From positions 156,675-220,674 of the forward strand of contig ML976659.1 in NCBI GenBank assembly GCA_010015655.1: DNA of 64,000 bases, in the 5' to 3' direction. The notes below the pieces were generated by a model that saw nothing but the letters and a program-made list of their open reading frames with translations, had not been told where the DNA came from and made no database searches. Within the stretch, counting starts at the first letter, position 1. Each line of letters starts with the position of its first letter. Of the stretch, positions 1 through 10,200 are shown in pieces. Made by a program: the position numbers and the translations under genes. The DNA is from Bimuria novae-zelandiae CBS 107.79. Its lineage: Eukaryota; Ascomycota; Dothideomycetes; Pleosporales; Didymosphaeriaceae.

Positions 1-1521
1 TTGAGTGCGCATTAGAAGTACCTCCCCTGAGTGTTCCGTGTCCTCGTCCACATCACGGCCAGTCATGAGGAGAGGTGTGTCTGCCTTCAGCCACCATCCG
101 CAAGAAGTGCCGTTCGGATACGTTGCATCTAACATAAGGTCAAGGTGCAATCGAGGGGCCTGGATCCAGTCAAGATTTGCATAATGACACCCGAATTCCA
201 AGCGATCCCTGGCATCCACACATTCGTTGTGAACTCCGAAAGTCTCGTACTCTGGCCATGTGCAGTTGCTATTAGAGCAACCGAGTGGGACTTCTGCTCT
301 GACTCCCTTACCAAAATTCATTGGTGCAGATCCATTGTCGTAGAAGAACTTTTCGGTAAGGGCCAACATAGCCTGATCGACTGGAACGCTCTGCATCTGT
401 CTCTGGTATACGGAATCTGACTGGAATGGATCATAGCCCAGTGCTCTCGGAATCTGTCCTTTGCCTTCGACCTGAAGACGCCAATGTTCGGGGTATTCGA
501 CGACCTGCTGGAAGAATGGATCGAGGGCAAGGGCAAAGAGCGTAATAGCGGCTAGCCCCGCAGCGAGGGTGCGACCTTTTGTCCGAATAAGTAGAAGGAA
601 AGCACCCCACGGCCCTCGCGAGGCGTTATCAAAAATCTCGAAATCCCACATCTTTTTCGATTCGCCCCTGTGAAGCCAGCTCCACTTTAGTTGTCCTAAT
701 GCTTCGGACACAGGTAGCATCAGGGCTGCAGATGCTACCTTGGCCAGGACGGAGATGTAGGCGTTCAAAGTCAAGCCAAGTGGCCATTTTGGTATGCGCT
801 GATCGCGGTAGCGGGCCAGCACAATAACAATACCTGCCATACAAGCAGCACTCAGCGCCCAACTGATAATTTCAAGCATCCATCTCTTCAACACGTTGCG
901 AGAATCCGTCCAATTCCATAGCTTTTCTTCTATCCACTGAGCAAGATTGGAAGCCTTCGGTAACTCGTCACCATCACCTTCGCCCCTTTTCTCTGCTGTG
1001 CCAGGTATTATATGGCTCGAGTCCGGTCGAAACGGAGCTTTCCCTATGCCAAGTCCTATCTGGCTTCTACGGTTCCATTCGACGTCACCGAACTCCGTTA
1101 CCGTAGGAGAAAGGGGTGAGAATGCGTTCCGACGAAAGCGAACGTTGGGTCTTCCTTCGGGATCGAATTGAAGTGACCGGGTGGGAGGTTGAGGTCTGGA
1201 CCAATGACGAGGTGTTTGGACGGTAAGAGATGGTACGGCTAGGCGTCGAGGCGACGTGGGTAAAGGTGTGAGTGAGCTGTAGGATGGCGGAGCTGGAGAT
1301 GGCGTTACGGATACACAGTGTATCGGCGTATCTCTTGAGCTTGTCTCGCAGGTAGGACATATGTATTCGGGAGCGTGATTCGGCTGCTCATCTGTGGTTT
1401 GGCACGTGTGGCGCTTTTCCTTGACGCCCTCTCTGCTCCCTCTGCGCTCCTCGCCTTGATCCAGAAAGATGGGGATGTTTGGATTCGAGGACCAGTATGG
1501 AGACACCGGAAATCTGGGCAT
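1..1521 (-). CDS. DUF3176-family membrane protein, paralog 1 (3' end beyond window)
   Basis: From the ATG at 1521 the minus-strand frame stays open to position 1 (507 codons, no stop; I checked every triplet), so the gene continues left of the window. The start matches that of the intact paralog at 33047-35563 (both begin MPRFPVSPYW), and similarity runs throughout. Seen: a proline- and basic-rich cytoplasmic N-terminus with a CPTCETS motif, then the DUF3176 core with the WPLGLTLNAYISVLAKV helix, the LPVSEALGQLKWSW motif, the DFEIFDNASRGPWG motif and a helix ending LALDPFFQQV, then the start of a large Cys- and Asn-rich outer domain (SNCTW, CGWWLK). The family is fungal and its biochemical role is unknown to me. 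Many differences from the paralog with the frame kept open argue for an intact gene rather than a pseudogene. It shows no RIP signature. Confidence 0.88.
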   Translation of the reverse strand, partial: MPRFPVSPYWSSNPNIPIFLDQGEERRGSREGVKEKRHTCQTTDEQPNHAPEYICPTCETSSRDTPIHCVSVTPSPAPPSYSSLTPLPTSPRRLAVPSLTVQTPRHWSRPQPPTRSLQFDPEGRPNVRFRRNAFSPLSPTVTEFGDVEWNRRSQIGLGIGKAPFRPDSSHIIPGTAEKRGEGDGDELPKASNLAQWIEEKLWNWTDSRNVLKRWMLEIISWALSAACMAGIVIVLARYRDQRIPKWPLGLTLNAYISVLAKVASAALMLPVSEALGQLKWSWLHRGESKKMWDFEIFDNASRGPWGAFLLLIRTKGRTLAAGLAAITLFALALDPFFQQVVEYPEHWRLQVEGKGQIPRALGYDPFQSDSVYQRQMQSVPVDQAMLALTEKFFYDNGSAPMNFGKGVRAEVPLGCSNSNCTWPEYETFGVHNECVDARDRLEFGCHYANLDWIQAPRLHLDLMLDATYPNGTSCGWWLKADTPLLMTGRDVDEDTEHSGEVLLMRTQ

Positions 1522-1857
1522 GGTGTAGTGAAGGTGTGGCAAGCAAGTCTCCAGTCCAGACTGGTCTCGCTTGAGGAATATTAAACGTATAGGATAATGT
1601 ACGCCAGCGGACCCAAAGAGAATCAAATTGCCCGGAGGCGTGACAAGCGTGCAGCGCAGTTTTATTGCTCTAGGGAATCTGTGGCACGGTCACACAAGAT
1701 CGGAGCTATATTTGGGAAGCTAGCGCTCGTACGGAGGAGCCTTTCAAAAGTCCTTGCTGACAGGGGTAAGCGCCACACGACAGGGGGGTTTCCAAATACG
1801 GCAAATACGTCCGATTTGTATAGCAGTTACCTAACTCTACCAATATTTTGACCTTCC

Positions 1858-2177
1858 TTATACTCGTTGCCGCTCAAGTTTAATAATCTTCTGAATATGA
1901 ATAGGAATACGTTTAATCCATGCCTGAATCTTATCCGGAGGTAGCTCCTTCCAGCACTGCTCCCACTGCTTCTGCTCGGCTCTTTGGCGCCCCTTTCTTT
2001 GTAGTACGCCTCTTCATCCATGGCCAACAAGGCTCAATCGCGTTCAAATCAGGCGAGTTCCCACACCAGAGTAATCGCTGAACGCCCTCCCAGCTATATA
2101 TATAGCTCTGTACGTAGTGATTATGGGCAGGTGCCTTATCCTCTTAAATAACTATTTCTAGCCGTTCAGCTTGACAT
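1858..2177 (-). pseudogene. IS630/Tc1-like transposase, C-terminal catalytic end
   Basis: This is the reverse-complement counterpart of the better preserved end at 37664-37984, where an EDKAPAHNH block (second catalytic Asp) and an SPDLNAIEPCW block (third catalytic residue, Glu, 34 residues later) can be read, followed by the basic MKRRTTKKGAP stretch. In this copy the last block ends at the tta at 1858-1860 (stop on the minus strand). No full-length frame remains. Confidence 0.7.
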
Positions 2178-2605
2178 TGCTTTGCAAAAGGAATTAGCTT
2201 TAGATATAGGATAGTTGTCTAATATTGATACTAGTCAATTCCTGATCCTGATCCTGATCCTCGGCCTCGGCTGAGCTTGCTAGTCTTTATATTCTACTTC
2301 TATTGGGGCCGCTTGCTAGGCTTTGTACGCAGACTAAGGCGCTAGATACTAGTCTTAAGCTCCTACTACTCTTTTATAATAGGCTTAAGTACCTAATTTA
2401 GCTCCTTAATTTTTTTAATAGCAGCTTCTTTCTCTTGCTTTGTCTTTAGTGTCTAGTAATAGCAGGGCCCACGCCGATCGTAGGAGAAGCAGCCCCAGAA
2501 CATGAATTCAGAATAGCCTTTCTAACTCTCACGGATACAGCTGCGTACGAAGGCTTCATCTACTTTCCGCCATACTTGGTACCCCCCTTGTCTATAAAGA
2601 AGAAG

Positions 2606-3039
2606 TGTTATGAGGCTCTCACACCTTGTTCCGATCCGGGTTAGGGCGGTAAGGTATCGTGGTGCTTCACGGATTATTTAGTAGTATAAGTTAATGCGAT
2701 ACTTAGCGCGAGGCTAAATAATCTAATTTTATAATAAAGTAAGATAACTATTAGTCTATGTAGGAGAACGTACTCGCACAGAAGATATATAAGTTAACTA
2801 TAAGGAGTATAATAAAGGAAACTGTCCTGTATATATATCCTCCTTGTCCTATAGAATCCCACGATGTCCCATATCCTGGCGCCGTGGGATCCCATGGGAT
2901 TTCCTGGGACGTCACGTGGTCCCACGGTGTCCCATGGTCTTGGCGTCTGGGACAGCCTGGGACGTTACGTAAGCCTGAGGTGGGGCCCGGATGCCGTCAT
3001 AAGGCTCTCCGTCCCACTGTCGACTTCTGGACCGTAACA
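2606..3039 (-). repeat. Solo LTR, family B, inside the IS630/Tc1-like element
   Basis: Starts TGTTATGAGG and ends CCGTAACA, matching the 445-bp LTRs at 14375-14819 and 23402-23846. It is flanked by AGAAG and AGAAC, a target duplication with one mismatch. The sister element at 36119-38110 has no LTR at this point and reads straight through (about 37230), which is a true empty site. Much of it is GC-balanced, with many TCCCA/TGGGA motifs, and it is less mutated than the other copies. Strand follows the pol orientation of the full family B element. Confidence 0.85.
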
Positions 3040-3711
3040 AGAACGACAGATATCTTATTAGACTAAATAACTTTCTTCTAGTCCTCTAGTATCTAATTAT
3101 AATATTAAAGGCACTACTTAAATTACTCTTCCTTTATCTTTTTTATTAACCTAGGCTTTTTTATTAGTTTAGTCTTTTTAAATCTAGCTGCCCGTAGGAT
3201 CCTCTATACTAACGTAGCTAATATATTAAAGCCTTATTAGTTAAGTATATTAGTAATATTAGCGTATAACTTCTTTTATCTATAGTAGTTAGTGCGTATA
3301 GTATTAATAACCTTTTTAAAAACTTTAGCTTACTTTAATAGTTAACTAGAGCGCGGGGCATTTTTAAGGTAATAATTATTAATTATAAGTAGCTATAAGG
3401 CTAGGTTAAAACCTCGTGTAATAACTTAATTATATATTAAATTAATTATCCGCGTTAGAATTTTTATTAGTTTATAAATTTTATTACTAGACTTGCTAGT
3501 AGCCTTAAGGCTTATAATAAGCGCATGAGTAGGGATATCGTAGGGAGCTATAATAGACAGAGTAGAATAGTATAGGTTTACTGTAGAGAGTAGCTCTACA
3601 AAAGAGCCGAGAGCGCAAAGGCCACGTTGGCTCGGAGCAGTTGCCAGATCGGGTTTGTGGCTGAGATACCCTTGTCGGCGCTAGCAAGGACTTTTGAAAG
3701 GCTCCTCCGTA

Positions 3712-4440
3712 GATCTCTTCATGTTATGCCCAGGTGGGCGTCCACCAACCCCAATCTCGGGCAGAATGCTTGAGCAGCTGCTACGCAAGACTACACCGTA
3801 AAATAGCATACTAAGCAGGAGCCTTAACTCAACGCCCACATCGGATATCGAGCAGGATTTGGGGCCAGCTTGCCGAGACACCAAGAAGATGCCACACCTT
3901 ACAGCAGGCCCAAATACGCGCCGGACGACTCGCTTATTGTTGGCTGCCGCATGGCAAATATCTTATTCGGTGAAAGTTGCAGAGGTGGCGCCGGGGTTGG
4001 CTCATGCCGCTGTCTATTCGTCGCACTCCAATAGAGGTGGAGGTTTGTTTCCTAGCGCGCTGACAGCATCCCCCACAGCCAGGTTTATCCGTGGGATCAA
4101 TGCGCTAGCACGGACCCATCATCCACAGCGGTTGCGGATGAACGAGAGGCCCTCCCGTTTTCACTGCTTTTTCTTCCCTATCGATACCAGGTGGATCACT
4201 GGCTTCGTCCCCAGCCACATTGTGCAATAAATAGTTATCATCTTTGATGTTGGTAAGACAATTCGCGACGCGCGCGTCCTTAAACGTGACATGGCCTCGA
4301 AGTCAATCCTTCCTCATGGTAGATTCCATGTTCAGCATGGTTCCTGTTCAGCCACGATCGCCGAGCCGTTCCCTGCCTCAAAAACTGCAGCTTATAACTT
4401 CGCGGGGGCTTTCAGACGGGAAGGTAGTATAACGTACCTC
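3712..4440. other. GC-balanced intergenic sequence, part of the segmental duplication
   Basis: No gene is supported. Short open frames exist, such as 3859-4230 (+), but the matching region beside paralog 2 does not keep the frame. A 16-bp direct repeat, ACGGGCGAGCTGATCA, occurs twice around 4442-4473. Confidence 0.5.
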
Positions 4441-4473
4441 ACGGGCGAGCTGATCACACGGGCGAGCTGATCA

Positions 4474-5369
4474 CTTTGCCAAGACCCCACTAAAATCTAT
4501 ACTCTACACAATAGTACAGAACGCGCATAAATAGTTATAAGAAATTATAATAGGCTAATATATTTAGAATTTACTTTTATAAGTTACTTATAAGTTATTT
4601 TATTATACCTAGCCTTGCCGTAGTATCTATAGCGCTATTAATTTAATTTACTTTTATTAGTGTATATCCTCTTTTTTACTTTCTTTTTATTACTACGCGC
4701 TATAAAGTCCTTTAAGGTAGCTAGTTACTAATTATTAGTAGCTATAAGAACTCTTTCTTACTATAGTTACTTTTTCTTATATAATTTCTATTATGTAGCG
4801 GCCTTATTAGCAGCTTTAAGCTTAGCAATTTACTTTTACACTTATACTAGCTTATACGCTACTATTACTACGCCTTTTACTATCTTTTTAAAGGCCTTAA
4901 CTAGACATATTAGGAAACTATTTAGGTGCCTCTAAATCCTCTCCTTTACTAGCGTTAATTATAACCCTAATTCTAGGGTATTACTAAGTGTCTATAACTA
5001 CTATATACTATTATATATAGTATAAGGCGAAGGCGCATATAGACAGACGTTAAGCTTTAATATTATTACTTTTAAGTTAAAAGGAATAAGGCTAGCACCT
5101 TAAAAGTATTTTTAAATATTATTTTAAATTATTATAGCCTTAAAAGTAGTAATAAAGTAAGGTAGAAACTTAATTTTAGTAATATACGTAATATAGTTAC
5201 GTATTAGGTCCTTAGCTTAGTGCCTATACGCCTTCTTTAATAGCAAGAAACACCCTATATCTAGTAGTTATAAGAGGTACGACGAATGTAGAGGCATATA
5301 AAGGGTAATAATCTTGCTATTCTTATAGTATTATTAAAATTTAAGCAAATTATAGCTCTTAAAGCTATT
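4474..5369 (-). pseudogene. RIP-mutated pogo/Fot1 transposon relic
   Basis: The strip around 5255-5340 (AGAGG, then GAATGTAGAGGCATATAAAG and an ATAATCTT block) matches 17110-17170 inside the pogo/Fot1 element at 16285-18131. The rest is AT-rich, with no intact frame and no visible terminal inverted repeat. The relic is cut at 5370 by a family C LTR. Confidence 0.5.
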
Positions 5370-5965
5370 TGTATTGGCGCAGGTCACTTAAAGGATTAAT
5401 ATTAGCGTATCTTTTAGTAGAGGCATATAGGAGTGCGTGTATAAAAAAGTGGTCTTAAATAAATTAAGTGCCTATAGGCCTAGTATAAAAGGATATAAAA
5501 AAGGTACTAATTTCCGTACGTAGATTCCTAGCCTTGTGCGGAGTCACATGAGCTTACCCCATGTGACATCCGTGCAGGGCTTGGCAGGAGGTTATAACCT
5601 CTCATCTCAGCTGAGATGAGAGGTAGCAACCATTACAGAACCAATCTACGTGTCTGCTCAACCCTTTGTGTACGCCTTCGGGCGTACATCGTTCATGAAC
5701 CCCGGTCAACCGACAACTAAACTATAAAGGTCCTAAGCTTTTCTAAATAAACCTCTTCTTAAATAGCTAGCTAGCACATATCTGCCATAGGTTAACCGTC
5801 GGTCTAATAGATCCAAAATAGGTCTAAATTAGATCCGTAGTTCCCTATCGGTCTGATAGATCCGAAATTGGTCCGATATGGATGAGTGTCGGTTTTCGGA
5901 TGATCTCGAATCCTGTCTTGACTGGCCAAGGATTCTCGTGTCGACGAGCGATTGTTCCTGTTACA
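5370..5965 (-). repeat. LTR, family C, interrupted by a 205-bp insertion
   Basis: A reverse-complement copy of the LTR at 29788-30173. It starts TGTATTGGCGCAGG and ends TGTTCCTGTTACA. Removing the insertion (5511-5715) and its 5-bp duplication leaves 386 bp, exactly the length of the 29788 copy. The flanks CTATT (left) and GTGAT (right) do not match, so this is not a simple solo LTR. It may be one side of a rearranged element. Confidence 0.8.
5511..5715. mobile_element. 205-bp hairpin-rich insertion of unknown class
   Basis: It splits the family C LTR and is flanked by ACTAA on both sides (5506-5510 and 5716-5720), while intact LTR copies hold ACTAA once. It is GC-balanced inside AT-rich DNA. 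Seen: a perfect 26-bp palindrome of CCTCTCATCTCAG with its complement (about 5595-5620); GTCACATG paired with CATGTGAC; GTACGCC-TTCG-GGCGTAC; and CGTAGATT near the left end paired with AATCTACG at about 5641. There is no coding frame and no TG...CA LTR ends. Confidence 0.65.
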
Positions 5966-6199
5966 GTGATAAGATATTACGCTGTGCAAAACACCGTCCC
6001 GACCCACTTCGGGGGAGTTTCTGAGTGGCTGCATGCTTTTTAGGTAATCTCTTCCCCGCTTTTATCGCTGTACACCTAATTTCGTATAAGAAATAATGTA
6101 ATAGGGGAAATAAACTTATTAAGAGGTGTAATATACTAAGTACTTAAAAAAGGAAGGTTCTAAAGGTGTTTAACGCTAGCCACAACCCTCTAAGAAGGC
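5966..6199. other. Short intergenic spacer
   Basis: The first 90 bases are GC-balanced and the rest is AT-rich. No gene or RNA structure was recognised. The last five bases, AAGGC, are the target duplication of the next element. Confidence 0.4.
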
Positions 6200-6593
6200 T
6201 GTTAGGATCCGAGATCCCAGGAAGGCTGTGCCGGTTTTGTACTTAACCCCTCGTGTCATTCGCTATGAATGACTGGTCATTTCGCGACTACGCCGTATGG
6301 CGCTAAGTTATGTGACTGCTCTGTAGAGAGCGCTCGCCAGCGAGCAGTCTAGGATACGTATATATAGGACCACGATAGTAGTCTTCTACTATTATATTTA
6401 ACCTATTTATTAATATATTGTTTAGATCTAAATAAGGAACCTTATTAATTTAATTATACCCTATATAGTTTTAATACTAACGCCCTAGTAATAAGCGTAA
6501 GCTATTACTATAAACTTTTCTTATCTTACTAGTACTTTTACCCGAGAACTAATTTTAGCCCTTAGAGACTAGCTATTCTTAGGGATCTTAATA
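6200..6593 (+). repeat. 5' LTR of the family A chromovirus
   Basis: Starts TGTTAGGATCC and ends GATCTTAATA (originally ...TTAACA). It has the same 394-bp length as the partner at 12596-12989. A middle stretch holding AGCGCTCGCCAGCGAGC is GC-rich and conserved between the two LTRs. Confidence 0.92.
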
Positions 6594-7259
6594 TCTTAAA
6601 TACTTTTAATATAAGTACTACTAGGACCCTTACCTCTTTTATAGCTTTAGATAATTACGTTACCTTTATAGGGGATAGCAAGAACAAGGCCTATAAACCT
6701 AACTTATATAATAGTAATTATACCCTTCTTAATACTTAGCTTTTATAGCTAAACCTCTACTTCTTTAACTAAAACTAACACCTTAAAGATAAGAAGAAGG
6801 TTATCTTTACTATAACTTATATATAAGGAAACGCTAAAGAATAAATTTATCCTTACTTAATTAAGTACTTAGATATAGATCACGATAATAAGGACGAAGA
6901 TTATATTAATAAATATACTAATATAGTTAATATTATTATGGACTATAATAACTTTAAAATATATCTTTAATATATATTTAGGATTGCTAATAAGATAGCT
7001 ATTACTAAACACGCGATCTAAATAACTCGCTAATACTAATTTATAGCTAAATACGTAGCTAAGTTCTGCAAGTACGTCGTGTAACTTAACTAGGAGGATA
7101 AATCTTTTAAAATAATATATAAATAAGGCCTTAAATATAATATACGCGAAGAACTCCTGCGTAGTAGTATAAAAATAAAGACCTTAGAGGAACTATATAA
7201 AGAGACTATTTATATTAATAAGGAATAGTTTATCTTGTAAGAAGAGTTCCGCAAAAATA

Positions 7260-10200
7260 AAAAAATGCTAGTTTTAAGAAATAAATACCTATAGTTTATA
7301 GAGCGCTACTAAAAGTACCTTAACGTTAATAACGTAACTATTATAACCCTTAACTTATAAAAAACGTCTAATTTAATAACCTAAAAAAGGAAATAGGAAA
7401 GGCTATAGGCTTCTAAAAGCCGAACTAATATATCTTAAATAGAACCTAACGATAGGTGATCAAGACGCGTAAATGTTTTATATATAGTAAACTAGGCTAT
7501 AGAGCTAGGAACTATAGATCTAAAAACAAGATTACTAGGCAGCTAAACGTACTAACTATTAATAAAGAAGAAACTACTAACGAAGAATAGTAGGTAGTAA
7601 ACGCTATTAAATAAGTTAATATCTATAATAAATAATTAGAATAATTAGAGTTACCTAACTTACGACTCTACAAGGATGCACACGAAGGTTTAAATAAGAA
7701 AGAAAAAAAGCTAATACTTTAATTTTTTATACTTTATCCTAACAAGAGTAAACTAGTTATTAATAAGATATTAAATATTTTTAACTTCTTAGAAAAATAC
7801 TAACCTAGGGAAGGAGACTTTAGGTTTATAGTAATTAAATAATAAGACTATATAGTAGTATTTTACTATGCTTACTAACCTAATTTAGTTAGCAAAGTAG
7901 CACGTAAAATAGTAGACTATTACTACGCCTATAAAGACCCTAAGAAGAAGTACCTAAATAAAAACCTAAACTATAAACTATAGTACGACCTAGACTACTA
8001 CAACCTTACGCATAGTTCTCTACGATAGACCCTCTATAAAGAAGATTAATATATCTTTTATTACTAAGCTAAGGAATATAGCTACTTTTCCTAAATATAC
8101 TAATAATATAAATAAAAGTAGTTTAACTACCTTATTGCCTATTATAACGTTTACTTTTAGAATAAGCGCGAAACGCGATACTTTTTATACTTTAATTAAG
8201 CACTAAACTAAGTAATATTATTATTAGTTAATAAAAAATACGTATTAGATATATAGCAAACATGCTTATACTTTAACTATAAGGAATATAAGGAATAGAA
8301 AAGTAAATATAGATTTAACTATATACTAAAAGGAACTACAACCCTCTAGATTAAATTAGTAATAAAGAAAGAAAATAGTAAAGTTTCCCTAAATAAGACT
8401 TAGTAATAGCCTTAGGAAAAGAATAAAGGATACCTTGAACCTACAGAGCTAGTAACAAAGAAAATGTCTTTTTTAGACTTAGGTTTAGGCAAGAAAACGC
8501 CTTTAGAGAAGTAAATACTACTAATAGTTAGATATTACTTAAGCTACTAGTATAGCTTAAAGGAATATAAATAAAAACTATGCTAGACTTAGGAGTATAG
8601 GAGACTTATATATTAAAAAAAAGCACTTAATAAAGCAGGACTCTATAAGCGCAAGAAAGCCATACCCTATACCATTTATATTATAAATAGATAACTAATA
8701 CCTAGCAAAGTAATAATTAAATATAAGGTTAAAACCACCCTTATAATTTATAGACACTAGGAATTAATTACTCTTAACGTTATTAGGGAAGCTAACTACG
8801 ATGTAATTTTAAGACTACTTTAGCTAAGGAAGTATAACCTTATAATTAACTAAAAAAAAAAGAAAAAACTATCCTTTAAGCGCTATATCTATACACTATA
8901 AGCAAACCCTACGGATTAATAGAGTATAATAATAAATAAAAAAGCTATTAATAATATAGTCTTACAATTAGAAGTTAATAAATACGAAATTAACTTAGTA
9001 GACGCTAGCAGGAACTACTAGATTATAAAGCGTAAGTATAAAGAGAATAGCATACCTCTTAATATCTCTAATAAATATAAAGAATAGAGCTATTTATTTT
9101 AAGAAGAGAAAGGAGTAAACGCCCTTCTTAAGTATATATACTAAGATTATTATATTGTTCTTAAAGAGGGAAAAACGCCGCCCTTTAGACTACTATATAG
9201 CTAAAGTAAAAAAGAACTCTAATAGACACGCGAATTCTTAAAGAAAGCCCTTAAAAGGTAGTAGATACGTAAATTAGAATCGCTAGCTATATTACCCTTA
9301 ATATTTATTATAAAGAAGAATAGAACACAACGTCTATATATTAACTATAAAAAGCTAAAATATATAATAATTAAGAATAGATACCTACTACTAAATATAT
9401 AAGAGTCTTAAGACAGGCTAGGACGAGCTAAGATATTTATACAATTTAACTTATAAGATAGATACTACCTTATATAAATAGTAGTAGGTGACAAGTAAAA
9501 GACAGTCTTTTAAACTAGATATAGACTATTTAAGTACTAAGTTATGTCTTTTAGACTCACGAACGCACTAGTAACATTTTAAGTAATAATTAATAATATA
9601 CTAAGGAACTACCTTAATATATTTATAGTTACTTACCTTAATAATATCCTAATATTTTTTTAAATAGGAGAAAGATTATGTACAACAGGTATAAATAATA
9701 CTATAAGTACTAAATAGCGCTAACCTATAAATAAAATTTAAGAAATATAAATTCTATGTTATAAAACTAGAGTTTCTAAGATATGTTATTAACACTAAAG
9801 GTATTTAAGTAAGCCCTTTAAAAATTAAGAAAGTAAAGAAGTAGAAATTACTTATTAATTTTAAAAAAGTATAAGCCTTCCTTAGATTTACTAGATTTAA
9901 TAGATAATTTATTACGGACTACTCTAGGATTACCCTACTACTTACGAATCTTATAAAGAAAGATAAACCCTTTAACTAGATAAAGGAATATAAATAAGTA
10001 TTCTAAATACTATAAGAAGTATATATTACGCTACTAGTCCTTATACACTTCTAGGATAATAAACCCTTACGTATTAAAATAAACGCAAGCGACTTGGCGG
10101 TTAGAGCATATATAAAGTAAGAGAAAAATAGCAAATAGCACCTAGTTATATACTACGCATATAAGTTTATATTAGAGGAATTATAATATAAAGTACACGA

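Larger units (their letters stand above)
1732..3709 (-). mobile_element. IS630/Tc1-like DNA transposon, copy 1
   Basis: Inverted ends CGGAGGAGCCTTTCAAAAGT at 1732 and its complement at 3690-3709 are flanked by TA (1730-1731 and 3710-3711), the target duplication expected for IS630/Tc1/mariner elements. The whole element is a reverse-complement copy of 36119-38110. Without the solo LTR at 2606-3039 and its 5-bp duplication it is about 1.54 kb. It starts 210 bp upstream of the DUF3176 paralog 1 start codon and so sits in that gene's promoter region. The transposase end is on the minus strand (1858-2177); the rest is decayed. Confidence 0.85.
1..4230 (+). repeat. Segmental duplication, copy 1 (matches about 33.9-38.3 kb)
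   Basis: Besides the DUF3176 paralogs, non-coding sequence upstream of them also matches. Around 1597-1715, the GTACGCC-GCGGAC and CTGTGGCACGGTCA motifs recur at about 35655-35780. Around 3895-3985, the AATACGCGCC and CTTATTCGGTGAA motifs recur at about 35965-36035. Around 4115-4200, CATCCACAGCG-TTGCGGA and CCTATCGATA recur at about 38165-38240. Gene and flanks are in the same order and orientation. Each copy has received the same IS630/Tc1-like transposon at a different place and in opposite orientation, so the duplication predates both insertions. Confidence 0.7.

Noticed and set aside
5595..5620. Transcription terminator at the perfect palindrome
   Set aside because: Intrinsic terminators are not expected in a fungal nuclear genome; the palindrome belongs to the inserted element.
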